This document shows, in pieces, positions 6,477 through 14,668 of a stretch of 29,384 nucleotides of DNA. Below the pieces are notes generated by a model. It was not told the DNA's origin, did not search any database, and saw nothing but the letters and a program-made list of their open reading frames with translations. Each line of letters starts with the position of its first letter. Position 1 is the stretch's first letter. The stretch lies in NCBI GenBank assembly GCA_003535195.1, contig DOHN01000160.1, positions 4,436 through 33,819 on the forward strand, given 5' to 3'. Origin of the DNA: Ruminiclostridium sp. (GTDB lineage: Bacteria > Bacillota > Clostridia > DSM-8532). The position numbers were made by a program, and so were the translations under genes.

Positions 6477-8426
6477 ATGTCTGAAGCAAAGAACATTCAC
6501 CACTCGACCATGGGTGATGCCGAACAAATTGATGTTCAGGCTGTTATGGCCGAATATGACCGGGAATCCAATACAAGACATTATTCCGGAGTACCCAAAA
6601 AAGTAGTCCGATATATTTTAGCCGCGTTCTCAATTTATGTCTTTTATATGAATCTTGTGAGCACATGGCCGGAGCAGGTACGCAGGGCATCCTTTGTCGG
6701 TTTAATCATTTTTGCCGCGTTCATGCTTTACCCGGCTAAAAAGAAATCCGCAAAAAGAGTCAATTTCGTTCCATGGTATGATATCATCATCGGTGTTGTA
6801 GGCGCTGGCTGCTTCTTCTATTACGTTCTTAATTTTGAAGCCATGGCGCGGAAGGCCACCCGTATCAGTCAGTTCGATGTAGCCGTTGGAATTATTGGCA
6901 TTATAATCATCGCAGAAGTATGCAGAAGAGTTGTGGGGCTCCCAATTCTCGTGGTTGCCGCCGCGTTTATCGTGTATGCTTTTTCGGCACGGTATTCGCT
7001 GACGCGTATTGTCTATACACTGTTCTATACCCTGGACGGAGTAATAGGAACGCCCATCGGTGTATGCTCAACATTTATTGTGCTGTTTATAATTTTAGGA
7101 GCATTTTTGGAGAAAACCAATATAGGCTTATTCTTTATTGACCTGGCCAATTCCATTGCAGGCCGGGCGACAGGAGGGCCAGCCAAAGTCGCCGTTATCG
7201 CAAGCGCTTTGGAGGGTATGTATTCGGGAAGTTCAGTGGCCAATACGGTTGGCTCCGGCAGTGTAACCATCCCCATCATGAAGAAAACCGGGTATGATAA
7301 GGACTTCGCCGCTGCCGTGGAAGCAGCCGCCTCAACCGGAGGGCAGATTATGCCCCCTATTATGGGCGCTGCTGCTTTCCTGATGGCAGAGATGACGGAG
7401 ATGCCTTATTCCACCATAGCCATTGCCGCCATATTCCCTGCAATCCTCTATTTCAGCGGTATTTTCCTTGCGGTGCATTTTGAAGCAAAGAAGCTTGGCT
7501 TAAAAGGACTCCCTAAGGAATCCATTCCTAATTTCTTCAAGCTGTTTTTTAGCAAGGGCTACCTTCTTATTCCCATCCTGGTTTTGGTTGTGACCATGAC
7601 CGTCGGCTTTACAACCTCCCGGGCTGCATGCCTTGCTATATTAGCGGCCATCATTGTCAGTGCATTCAAAAAGGAAACCCGGCTTTCACCCAGCGGTTTT
7701 GTGGATGCTCTGGAAGCAGGCGCTAAAAACACAATCGGCGTTGCCGCTGCCTGCGCCATTGCCGGAATTATTGTAGGAATAGTCGCACTTACCGGTATTG
7801 GGTTGAAGCTGGCCGATATGCTGCTTACGCTGTCAGGCGGGATAGACATTTTAGCCCTGTTCTTAACAATGATAGCTTGTATTATTCTTGGCATGGGCGT
7901 ACCGACCACAGCCAATTATGTGATCATGTCCACCATCACCGCGCCGATTATCCTTCAGCTGATACCCGGGACACCGGTTCTTGCCGCCCATATGTTCGTC
8001 TTCTATTTTGGCATTGTGGCGGATATTACTCCTCCGGTAGCTCTGGCAGCTTATGCGGGCTCTGCTATTTCAGGCGGGAATCCTATAAGAACCGGCATAA
8101 TCGCTACCCGTCTTGCAATCGCAGCGTTTATTATACCGTACATTTTTGTTCTCAACCCTTCCATGCTCCTTATCAACTCATCCTTTGTGGAAGTGGCACG
8201 GATCATCATTACTTCCATGTTAGGCATGTTTGCTATCTCCAGTGGTCTGGAAGGGTATATGAACAGGAAGATGCCGTGGTGGCAAAGAATGCTGGCCGTG
8301 GGGGCAGGCCTTGCTCTGATTGATCCAGGCCTTATGACCGATATCTGCGGTGTCATCGTTATAGCATTGATCTGCGTTCTGCAGTATATTGTAAAGGAAA
8401 AGAAAAACACTCCTGTATTAGGCTAA
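6477..8426 (+). CDS. TRAP transporter fused permease (DctQM type)
   Basis: This 649-residue polytopic membrane protein combines the small DctQ-like and large DctM-like TRAP subunits, as is usual for TAXI systems. Family motifs are visible: GMYSGSSVANTVGSGSVTIP (roughly residues 245-264), AAAASTGGQIMPPIMGAAAF, and ILGMGVPTTANYVIM in the second half. The gene is last of the operon and ends before the terminator at 8495-8521. The start is ATG at 6477 with AAGGAGGT (6459-6466) upstream; an in-frame TTG at 6456 lies before that RBS and is not used. It moves the substrate delivered by the TAXI lipoprotein, presumably by Na+ or H+ symport. Confidence 0.93.
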   Translation: MSEAKNIHHSTMGDAEQIDVQAVMAEYDRESNTRHYSGVPKKVVRYILAAFSIYVFYMNLVSTWPEQVRRASFVGLIIFAAFMLYPAKKKSAKRVNFVPWYDIIIGVVGAGCFFYYVLNFEAMARKATRISQFDVAVGIIGIIIIAEVCRRVVGLPILVVAAAFIVYAFSARYSLTRIVYTLFYTLDGVIGTPIGVCSTFIVLFIILGAFLEKTNIGLFFIDLANSIAGRATGGPAKVAVIASALEGMYSGSSVANTVGSGSVTIPIMKKTGYDKDFAAAVEAAASTGGQIMPPIMGAAAFLMAEMTEMPYSTIAIAAIFPAILYFSGIFLAVHFEAKKLGLKGLPKESIPNFFKLFFSKGYLLIPILVLVVTMTVGFTTSRAACLAILAAIIVSAFKKETRLSPSGFVDALEAGAKNTIGVAAACAIAGIIVGIVALTGIGLKLADMLLTLSGGIDILALFLTMIACIILGMGVPTTANYVIMSTITAPIILQLIPGTPVLAAHMFVFYFGIVADITPPVALAAYAGSAISGGNPIRTGIIATRLAIAAFIIPYIFVLNPSMLLINSSFVEVARIIITSMLGMFAISSGLEGYMNRKMPWWQRMLAVGAGLALIDPGLMTDICGVIVIALICVLQYIVKEKKNTPVLG

Positions 8427-8494
8427 TATATAATTCATTGTTTCATAAGCAGAATATTTGCTTATCCTATTACTGTAAAGACCGTAGAAGTCTG

Positions 8495-8521
8495 AGCCCC
8501 TGTTATCCAGGGGCTTTTTTT
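8495..8521 (+). terminator. Terminator of the TRAP operon
   Basis: AGCCCCTG-TTATC-CAGGGGCT is a perfect 8-bp stem with a 5-base loop and a run of seven T. Confidence 0.92.
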
Positions 8522-8609
8522 GAATAGAATTTAAAGTTCCGGCAAGCAAGTGTGAAAGTATTAACAATAACAACAAAAAAATAAGGAAAAATTTGTGCAA
8601 ATAGTCAAT

Positions 8610-8646
8610 GTTAAAATTTTAACTAATTGTGTTAAACTATAGTCAG
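8610..8646 (+). promoter_or_regulatory. AT-rich palindromic region upstream of the small membrane protein
   Basis: GTTAAAATTTTAAC (8610-8623) is a perfect 14-bp palindrome. It is followed by TAAACTATAGT, a possible -10 region, about 50 bases before the RBS. No convincing -35 was found. It probably contains the promoter and an operator for the small gene. Confidence 0.35.
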
Positions 8647-8699
8647 AGATTGATAGTTAATAAACAAACAATTGGAAGGATTTATAGGAGGCGCTTATT

Positions 8700-8807
8700 A
8701 TGATGGAGTTACTGGTTTTTGCAGGAACACTCGCAGGATTTTACTTTCTATTAAGGGCCATCTGGAAATATGAACTGAAACTTGCTAAGAACCCCAAAAA
8801 CTTTTAA
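8700..8807 (+). CDS. Small single-span membrane protein, 35 aa
   Basis: AGGAGG (8686-8691) stands 8 bases before ATG ATG at 8700. The peptide starts MMELLVFAGTLAGFYFLLRA, forming one hydrophobic helix, then a basic tail (IWKYELKLAKNPKNF), which suggests N-out/C-in topology. It is enclosed by two terminators (8495-8521 upstream, 8879-8919 downstream), so it is its own transcription unit. A 14-bp perfect palindrome GTTAAAATTTTAAC (8610-8623) and an ACTATAGT palindrome lie upstream. I do not recognise the family. The RBS, isolation and typical membrane-peptide composition support a real gene. Confidence 0.6.
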   Translation: MMELLVFAGTLAGFYFLLRAIWKYELKLAKNPKNF

Positions 8808-8878
8808 AGTTCGCTGAACAAATTCATTATAGAAACTTCTTGTGCATTTTTTAATTCTTATTAGTTTTCTTCATGTTG

Positions 8879-8919
8879 GGGGCTGGCACAGCAAATGAAT
8901 GCTGAGCCAGTCCCTTTTT
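8879..8919 (+). terminator. Terminator after the small membrane protein
   Basis: GGGGCTGGCACAGCA (8879-8893) pairs with TGCTGAGCCAGTCCC (8900-8914) with one mismatch and one wobble. The 3' arm runs into a T run. The following 8920-9085 stretch shows no gene I can support; it holds a small GCCGGC...GCCGG hairpin. Confidence 0.85.
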
Positions 8920-9085
8920 GTCGGCTTTAGCAGGGGTTCCAACCCAAAATAAGGGAGGAACAATTAACCGCCGGCTATGCCGGTAAGCTTAAAAATCTTT
9001 AGATACAGGCTGAAAAAAGAAAATCTCCAATGTTAGGATAGTGTAGGTCTTTAATGGCGGGAGCATGCCAATGGGGAGCAACCGC

Positions 9086-9115
9086 TTGACACTCAATAAG
9101 TATTTAATATATACT
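9086..9115 (+). promoter_or_regulatory. Promoter of the cobalamin operon
   Basis: TTGACA (9086-9091) and TATACT (9110-9115) are separated by 18 bases. The expected start site lies about 20 bases before the riboswitch aptamer. Confidence 0.75.
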
Positions 9116-9134
9116 CTTTTTAACAATTGAATAT

Positions 9135-9310
9135 GAAATCTTGGGCACCTTAAAGGTTTAATAGGGAAAGTGAAATCACTGCAGCCCCCGCTACTGTAAA
9201 CGGCGACAAATCCCAATCCACTGGCATTTGCCGGGAAGGAGGGAGGAGAATGACCCGTCAGCCAGGAGATCTACCTGAGATTTAGCTGTGATCCTTCGGT
9301 GGGAAGGAAA
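9135..9310 (+). ncRNA. Cobalamin riboswitch
   Basis: The hallmark blocks of the cobalamin aptamer appear in order: AATAGGGAAAGTGAAATCAC (9160-9179), GCCCCCGCTACTGTAA (9184-9199), GGGAAGGAGGGAGG (9233-9246), and the B12-box region GTCAGCCAGGAGATCTACC (9257-9275). It binds adenosyl- or another cobalamin form and sits directly before a terminator (9346-9385), so ligand binding should stop transcription of the cob operon. The box reads GATCTACC where GACCTGCC is more usual. Boundaries are approximate. Confidence 0.92.
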
Positions 9311-9345
9311 TAAGCGTGGTTTTTATTACATAGGTTATAAATGAA

Positions 9346-9385
9346 GGCTATACCCTGCTTATTTTTGAAGGGTGTAGCTTTTTTG
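9346..9385 (+). terminator. Riboswitch-controlled terminator
   Basis: GGCTATACCCT (9346-9356) pairs with AGGGTGTAGCT (9369-9379) and is followed by TTTTTTG. It is the likely expression platform of the cobalamin riboswitch, 65 bases before cobO. Confidence 0.85.
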
Positions 9386-9449
9386 TTTGTCGAAACAGGT
9401 TTTTAAAAGTGTGGTCAAAATGCTCTTGCTTTCATGGAAGGAGATTGTT

Positions 9450-9977
9450 ATGAAAGGGTTAGTGCACATTTATACCGGTAATGGGAAGGGAAAAACGACT
9501 GCTGCGGTAGGCCTTGGATTTAGGGCATGGGGAAGGGGAATGAAGGTCCTGATGGTCCAATTTCTGAAAGGAATGGAAAGTGGCGAACTCATAGCCGCTG
9601 AAAAATTGGGGCCGACATTCACCGTAAATCCTGGAATCTATTTAAAAAAATTTACCTGGAGCATGGACGATGATGAGTTGAAAAATGCAGCAGATGTTCA
9701 AAAGCAGCAATTTGAGTACGCTTTGCAGGAAAGTAGAGCAAACAAGTGGGATCTGATCATACTTGATGAAATTATGGCGGCTATCTATACCGGAATGATT
9801 CCTGTGGAGGAGGTCCTGGCATTTATTCAGAGCAAACCGGACAGCTTGGAGCTTGTGCTTACCGGAAGAAACGCCCCGCCAAGTCTTATTGAGGCAGCCG
9901 ATTATGTATCGGAGATCCAGGAAGTGAAGCATCCAATGAAGAAGGGCATCGGTGCAAGAAAAGGCATTGAGGATTAG
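9450..9977 (+). CDS. cobO: Cob(I)yrinic acid a,c-diamide adenosyltransferase
   Basis: This 175-residue CobA/CobO/BtuR-type ATP:corrinoid adenosyltransferase is of usual length. The P-loop GNGKGKTTAAVG is at residues 10-21, followed by GFRAWGRGMKVLMVQFLKG. The Walker B-like strand is DLIILDEIMAA, and LVLTGRNAPPSLIEAADYVSE is also typical. The enzyme transfers the adenosyl group of ATP to the cobalt of reduced corrinoids. The start is ATG at 9450 with GAAGGAG 6 bases upstream; an in-frame start at 9387 lies inside the terminator T run and is rejected. It is the first gene behind the cobalamin riboswitch. Its stop codon is followed in the same frame by a cobQ fragment. Confidence 0.95.
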   Translation: MKGLVHIYTGNGKGKTTAAVGLGFRAWGRGMKVLMVQFLKGMESGELIAAEKLGPTFTVNPGIYLKKFTWSMDDDELKNAADVQKQQFEYALQESRANKWDLIILDEIMAAIYTGMIPVEEVLAFIQSKPDSLELVLTGRNAPPSLIEAADYVSEIQEVKHPMKKGIGARKGIED

Positions 9978-10163
9978 ACACCCTTATATGCTGCATGTGA
10001 AGAGGCAGATGCATATGAACGAAAAAAGAAAGGGCTTGGTCTATTAAATCAAAACTGGATCTCACACAGGCGATTCAAAGAGACCGAATATGACAGACTG
10101 GCTGAAACAATGCGTAATAACCTTGATATGGAAGCCATAAACAAAATCTTAAAAAATAGCTGA
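9978..10163 (+). pseudogene. cobQ: C-terminal fragment of cobyric acid synthase (cobQ)
   Basis: Directly behind the cobO stop, in the same frame, 61 sense codons read TPLYAACEEADAYERKKKGL and, later, FKETEYDRLAETMRNNLDME and AINKILKNS before a TGA. The '(Y/F)DRLAE..R.NLDM..I..I' ending is the usual C-terminus of clostridial CobQ, the glutamine amidotransferase that amidates the corrin side chains. There is no usable start, and the amidotransferase and P-loop domains (over 400 residues) are missing, so this is a deletion scar. The deletion fused the region downstream of cobO to the cobQ tail. The gene order cobO-cobQ-cbiB was probably ancestral. Family assignment rests on about 40 residues. 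Confidence 0.65.
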
Positions 10164-10165
10164 GG

Positions 10166-11185
10166 GTGATTCATATTTTCTATCTTTTTGTGGATATTGT
10201 CCTTGCATATTTACTGGACCTGCTTATCGGCGATCCTTATTGGGCGCCTCACCCGGTCAGATTCATAGGCTGGCTTATTACCCATGCGGAAAGAATATTG
10301 AGAAAAATCACCGGTACCTGCCAAAGGGAGGAGACAAAGAAAATCCGCGCTCTGAAAGAGAGAACAGCAGGTGTTATACTGGCTGTCACGGTATCCGGAA
10401 TTACCTTTTTATTGGTTTGGGGCGTTCTCCAAATTGCTCAGAAAATCAGTCCCATACTGTTTCATGCAGTCAATATATATTTTCTTTACAGCTCCCTGGC
10501 GGCACGATGCCTGGGGGATGAGGCTTTCAAGGTGTATAAAATATTGGGAAAGGGCGATCTGGTCGGTGCACGAAGACAGCTTTCCATGCTGGTAGGCAGA
10601 CAGACAGAAGGCCTTTCTGAAAAGGAAATTATACGGGGAGCGGTTGAGACTACTGCTGAAAACACGGTGGATGGGGTCCTGTCCCCTTTGTTCTATATCG
10701 TCATGGGATCGGTTTTTTGGATGGGAGCTCCTCTTGTATATGCTTTTAAGGCTGTTAATACCCTGGACTCCATGGTAGGCTATGCCAACGATCAGTATAT
10801 TTATTTCGGCTGGGCTTCCGCTAAAGCCGATGATGTATTAAATTATATTCCCGCAAGGCTGTCGGGCCTTATTATACCGCTGGCTGCTTTGCTTTGCGGA
10901 AAAAGCTTTTCAGGGAGCTTTCAAATCATGGTGCGGGACCGAAAAAATCATAAAAGCCCCAACTGTGCCTACCCGGAAGCCGCCTTTGCCGGGGCTCTGG
11001 GCATAAGGCTCGGCGGCCCTAATATTTACTTCGGAAAGGTGCTGGAAAAGCCCACGATCGGTGATCCAGCCAAGGAATTGGAGCGAGAAGATATTGCTGA
11101 TGCGGTGCATTTGATGTATATTTCGGCCTTGCTTACTTTGGCCGTTATACTGATACCAACGGTGATCTTGATCCGGTATGCCTGA
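10166..11185 (+). CDS. cbiB: Adenosylcobinamide-phosphate synthase
   Basis: This 339-residue membrane protein is of usual family length. The N-terminus LLDLLIGDPYWAPHPVRFIG is the CbiB signature, and the family motifs AVETTAENTVDGVLSPLFY and KAVNTLDSMVGY are present. Conserved PNCAYPEAAFAGALG, with RLGGPNIYFG, occurs near the C-terminus. It joins (R)-1-amino-2-propanol phosphate to adenosylcobyric acid at the membrane. The GTG at 10166, 3 bases after the cobQ-fragment stop, is the most upstream start, but its RBS is poor (GAGG directly adjacent). The ATT at 10169 or the GTG at 10190 are alternatives. It overlaps nothing and precedes cobD, whose product makes its substrate. Confidence 0.93.
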   Translation: MIHIFYLFVDIVLAYLLDLLIGDPYWAPHPVRFIGWLITHAERILRKITGTCQREETKKIRALKERTAGVILAVTVSGITFLLVWGVLQIAQKISPILFHAVNIYFLYSSLAARCLGDEAFKVYKILGKGDLVGARRQLSMLVGRQTEGLSEKEIIRGAVETTAENTVDGVLSPLFYIVMGSVFWMGAPLVYAFKAVNTLDSMVGYANDQYIYFGWASAKADDVLNYIPARLSGLIIPLAALLCGKSFSGSFQIMVRDRKNHKSPNCAYPEAAFAGALGIRLGGPNIYFGKVLEKPTIGDPAKELEREDIADAVHLMYISALLTLAVILIPTVILIRYA

Positions 11186-11207
11186 TTTTTTAAAAGGTGG
11201 TTTAATC

Positions 11208-12302
11208 ATGGCCCTAGAGCAGCATGGAGGAAATATATATAAAGCTTCCGCTGAGTACGGTATGGACAGCTCTCAGATTTTGGACTACAGCGCGAATCTA
11301 AATCCGCTGGGTATGCCGGCTCAATTAAAGGATATTTTTTTTGAAAATATCCGGGAAGCGGAGAATTATCCCGACCCGGACTGCATGGCCCTGAAGGAAG
11401 CGATATCAAGCTATTTGGATATAGGCACGGATCATATCATCATTGGCAATGGAGCCAGCGAAGTACTGAGCCTGCTTTTCAATGCTCTTCTGCCGAAACG
11501 GGTACTGATTGCGGTTCCGACTTTCAGCGAATATCAGCAAATGGCAGAGTCTGTCCAATGCCGGGTGGATTTTTTTATGCTTCACGAGCAGGAAGAGTTC
11601 AGACTAGATATGGAAAGGCTTATAGAAAGCTTAACTCCGGATATGGACGCTGTGATTTTATGCAATCCCAATAACCCTACGTCAACACTGGCAGCCAAAG
11701 AAGAATTGGAATCGTTATTAAAGGCTTCCGCGGAAAAGAAAATTACTGTCATTATTGATGAAACTTTTATTGAGCTTACCGGGGGAGGAAACAGCAATTC
11801 TGTCTCCGATCTTTTGATACATTATCAAAATCTTTTTATTATCAGAGCTTTTACCAAGGTTCTGGCCATTCCGGGAGTGAGGCTGGGCTACGGGCTTGGA
11901 AACAGGACTTTGATTCAAAAAATGTGGGGTATTAAGATCCCCTGGTCGGTTAACACTTTCGCCTGCCTCACAGCCAAGTTTCTGCCCCATCTCCAGGAGT
12001 ACCTCGGCCAAACTCAAGATTGGCTGATTTCAGAGAAAGAGTACTTTTATGGGCAGATGCTTGGTATAAAAGGTTTAAAAGTGTATAAGCCGCAAACTTG
12101 TTTTGTATTGCTTAAATTTAGCAGTCCTGGTATGACATCGAAAAAGTTAAGGGATCAAATGGCCCGTCATGGGATTTTGGTAAGGGATGCCTCCAATTTC
12201 TTACCCTTAAACAATCAATTTGTGAGGGCAGCCATCAAGGACCGCAATCGCAATGAAATATTTTTGAAGACTATAAAAAATATAATGGAAGGGAAAATAT
12301 GA
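11208..12302 (+). CDS. cobD: L-threonine-O-3-phosphate decarboxylase
   Basis: This 364-residue PLP enzyme is of aspartate aminotransferase fold type I. Signature parts: HGGNIY at the N-terminus, LDYSANLNPLG (about 25-35), ILCNPNNPTST (150-160), VIIDETFIEL (181-190) and AFTKVLAIPGVRLGYG with the Schiff-base lysine at K217. It makes (R)-1-amino-2-propanol O-2-phosphate from threonine phosphate for CbiB. The start is ATG at 11208 with AAAGGTGG 7 bases upstream; an in-frame ATG at 11178, inside cbiB, is less likely. Its stop overlaps the cobT start (ATGA), implying translational coupling. Confidence 0.92.
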   Translation: MALEQHGGNIYKASAEYGMDSSQILDYSANLNPLGMPAQLKDIFFENIREAENYPDPDCMALKEAISSYLDIGTDHIIIGNGASEVLSLLFNALLPKRVLIAVPTFSEYQQMAESVQCRVDFFMLHEQEEFRLDMERLIESLTPDMDAVILCNPNNPTSTLAAKEELESLLKASAEKKITVIIDETFIELTGGGNSNSVSDLLIHYQNLFIIRAFTKVLAIPGVRLGYGLGNRTLIQKMWGIKIPWSVNTFACLTAKFLPHLQEYLGQTQDWLISEKEYFYGQMLGIKGLKVYKPQTCFVLLKFSSPGMTSKKLRDQMARHGILVRDASNFLPLNNQFVRAAIKDRNRNEIFLKTIKNIMEGKI

Positions 12303-13375
12303 TGAAAATGAAAATTCTGGAAAGCACCATCAATAGCATTAATCATGTCATTGAGGCATCTGCGAAGCAGGCCGGAGAGCGCCTTGATCATCTTGCAAAG
12401 CCCATCGGAAGCCTTGGCATGCTGGAGGAGATCGCTGTCAAATTAGCCGGAATCACAGGTAAGGTACATAATGAGCTCAATAAAAAGGGGATCATTGTCA
12501 TGTGTGCTGATAACGGGGTCGCCGAAGAAGGGGTGAGTGCGGCGCCGCAAAGCGTAACGGCCCTGCTCACTGAGAATATGGCAAAAGGGATCATGGGGGT
12601 ATGTATCCTTTCAAAGCAGGCCGGAGCGGATGTAAAAGTTATTGATATCGGGGTCAAGGCAAAGTTTAATAACCCCAAAATTATTGACAGGAAAATAGCC
12701 TGGGGTACCCAGAATATTTCCAAGGGTCCGGCTATGACCAGAGAGCAGGCAGTGAAGGCTGTGGAGGTTGGTATTGAAACAGTGGACAGGCTGGCAAAAG
12801 AAGGATATGATCTTCTTGGAACCGGTGAGCTGGGCATTGGGAACACCACTACCAGTGCAGCGGTTTTGAGTGCTTTATCGGGGCTGAGCCCCGAGCATAC
12901 TGTCGGTATGGGTGTCGGCCTTACCAAGGAGCAGTTTGAAAATAAGAAGAGGGTTGTGGCAAAAGCTCTCGAAATAAACAGGCCTGACGGAAATGACGTG
13001 CTTGATGTGCTTGCCAAAGTCGGCGGGCTGGATATTGCGGGACTTTGCGGATGCTTTTTAGGCGCCGCTAAAAACAGGATCCCCATTGTCATTGACGGTT
13101 TTATTTCGTCGGCCGCCGCCCTTTGCGCCTATAAACTCAATCCTCTTGTCCATGATTTCCTGTTTCCGTCACACCTGTCGGCGGAAACGGGCGCTTCCTA
13201 TATGATGAAAGAGCTGCGGCTGGAGCCTTTGCTTCATTTGAAGATGAGGCTTGGGGAAGGCTCCGGCTGTCCTTTTGCCTTTTTTATCATGGAATCGGCC
13301 GCAGCAATCATCAATCATATGGGAACTTTTGAAGAAGCGATGATCAATAACGATTTTCTGATCGATATAAGGTGA
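12299..13375 (+). CDS. cobT: Nicotinate-nucleotide:dimethylbenzimidazole phosphoribosyltransferase
   Basis: This 358-residue protein is of usual length. It contains the CobT motifs HLAKPIGSLGMLEEIA (29-45), VMCADNGVAEEGVSAAPQ (66-84), LGTGELGIGNTTTSAA and, near the C-terminus, LRLGEGSGCPFAF, carrying the catalytic glutamate region. It makes alpha-ribazole 5'-phosphate from a lower-ligand base and nicotinate mononucleotide. The start ATG at 12299 overlaps the cobD stop by 4 bases; a second ATG (12302) and a third (12308) are in frame. The cobU gene follows after 4 bases. Confidence 0.95.
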   Translation: MMKMKILESTINSINHVIEASAKQAGERLDHLAKPIGSLGMLEEIAVKLAGITGKVHNELNKKGIIVMCADNGVAEEGVSAAPQSVTALLTENMAKGIMGVCILSKQAGADVKVIDIGVKAKFNNPKIIDRKIAWGTQNISKGPAMTREQAVKAVEVGIETVDRLAKEGYDLLGTGELGIGNTTTSAAVLSALSGLSPEHTVGMGVGLTKEQFENKKRVVAKALEINRPDGNDVLDVLAKVGGLDIAGLCGCFLGAAKNRIPIVIDGFISSAAALCAYKLNPLVHDFLFPSHLSAETGASYMMKELRLEPLLHLKMRLGEGSGCPFAFFIMESAAAIINHMGTFEEAMINNDFLIDIR

Positions 13376-13379
13376 GGGT

Positions 13380-13922
13380 ATGGGCAGAATTATTCTGGTA
13401 ACCGGAGGTGCAAGAAGCGGAAAAAGCACCTTCGCAGAGGAACTTTACAGCAAAGAACGGGATGTTGTCTATATAGCGACTGCCCGGATTTCCGATGAGG
13501 AGATGAGAGACCGGGTCTCTCTTCACAGGGCCCAAAGGCCGGAGGAATGGATGACTTATGAAGGAAATTATGACTTAAAGGATGCGGTTGGGACAGCAAA
13601 GAATTATCTGCTGGATTGTATAACGGTTTTGACTTCAAATATTATGTTTGACCTTACCGGTGAGCTTGACGCCATATCTCTTAAAAAGCAGAGAGAGGTG
13701 GAGGACAGGGTGGTATCTGAGATTTATGAGCTGGCAGAAGCAGTGAAGAAAATTGAGGGGAATCTGGTCATGGTAACCAATGAAGTAGGTTATTCAATCG
13801 TTCCTGAAAACAATATCGCAAGGATTTTCCGGGATGTAGCGGGCAGGGTCAACCAAAGGACTGCAGAGCTGTGCACTGAAGTGTATCTGGTGGCCTGCGG
13901 CATACCGCTGAGGTTAAAATAA
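13380..13922 (+). CDS. cobU: Adenosylcobinamide kinase / adenosylcobinamide-phosphate guanylyltransferase
   Basis: This 180-residue bifunctional CobU has a P-loop, TGGARSGKST, at residues 8-17. The SLHRAQRPEEW segment carries H49, at the place of the histidine that becomes guanylylated in the family. LLDCITVLTSN and VTNEVGYSIVPENNIARIFRD are further family motifs. It phosphorylates adenosylcobinamide and activates it as the GDP derivative. The kinase step matters for salvaged cobinamide. The RBS GGTGAGG is 3-5 bases from the ATG. Its TAA shares a base with the cobS ATG. Confidence 0.95.
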   Translation: MGRIILVTGGARSGKSTFAEELYSKERDVVYIATARISDEEMRDRVSLHRAQRPEEWMTYEGNYDLKDAVGTAKNYLLDCITVLTSNIMFDLTGELDAISLKKQREVEDRVVSEIYELAEAVKKIEGNLVMVTNEVGYSIVPENNIARIFRDVAGRVNQRTAELCTEVYLVACGIPLRLK

Positions 13923-14668
13923 TGAAATCATTTATCTTAATGATCCAGTTCATGACCAGAATACCCATTCCTATTGAAATAAAGATGGAAAAGCAGACTA
14001 TTTCCAGAGGAATTTTCTTTTTTCCGTTCATCGGAATGATGGTGGGCGCTATTTCCTGGGGACTGTATTTCCTCTTCGGCTTTATAAACCATGAGATGGG
14101 AGCCCTTGGCGCTGTGGCGGGCATGCTGATAGCCACCGGCGGGCTGCACGCGGACGGGCTTAGTGATACTTTCGACGGCTTTTTTTCAGCGCGTTCCAGA
14201 GAGAAAATACTGGAGATCATGAAGGACAGCCGGACCGGAACCTTCGGGGTTATTGCCATTGTCTTTGATTTGCTGTCCCGATATATTATGATCAAAAATT
14301 TGGACCCGGATCAGGCATTTTTAACCCTTATACTCCTCTGCGGATCGTCCAGACTGGGAGCGGCCATGCTTATTACCTTCGGGAAAAGTGCGAGAAAGGG
14401 AGGCCTTGGAGAGCTGTTTTCCGCCAGTGCCGGCAAGGTATACTTTTTGATTTCAGCCGCCGCTTATATTGCCGCCGGATTTTTTCTGGCCGGATTAAGC
14501 TTTCTTATCCTCCTTAGTGCGATGCTTCTATTCTGTCTTGTTCTGATGCAACGCTCCTATAAAATCATCGGGGGGCTTACAGGCGATGTGTACGGAGCGG
14601 CCATTGAGCTGTCTGAGATCATCGGACTTATTACAGTGATGGCGGTGGGAAAATGGATATCGTTTTAG
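13922..14668 (+). CDS. cobS: Adenosylcobinamide-GDP ribazoletransferase (cobalamin synthase)
   Basis: This 248-residue membrane protein is of usual length and rich in hydrophobic helices. The CobS signature GGLHADGLSDTFDGFFSARS is at about residues 73-92, followed by ILEIMKDSRTGTFGVIA. It joins adenosylcobinamide-GDP and alpha-ribazole (phosphate) at the membrane, the last assembly step. It starts at ATG 13922, overlapping the cobU stop by one base, and overlaps cobC by 16 bases. These overlaps indicate tight translational coupling. Confidence 0.95.
   Translation: MKSFILMIQFMTRIPIPIEIKMEKQTISRGIFFFPFIGMMVGAISWGLYFLFGFINHEMGALGAVAGMLIATGGLHADGLSDTFDGFFSARSREKILEIMKDSRTGTFGVIAIVFDLLSRYIMIKNLDPDQAFLTLILLCGSSRLGAAMLITFGKSARKGGLGELFSASAGKVYFLISAAAYIAAGFFLAGLSFLILLSAMLLFCLVLMQRSYKIIGGLTGDVYGAAIELSEIIGLITVMAVGKWISF

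Noticed and set aside
8976..9035. 19-codon frame beginning MPVSLKIFRY in the cob leader
   Set aside because: The nearest AGGAGG is about 17 bases away and partly in a hairpin; it lies before the promoter of the cobalamin operon.
12388..13092. Long minus-strand frame (234 aa) inside cobT
   Set aside because: It is antisense to a clearly coding gene and has Ser/Pro/Thr-rich composition typical of a shadow frame.
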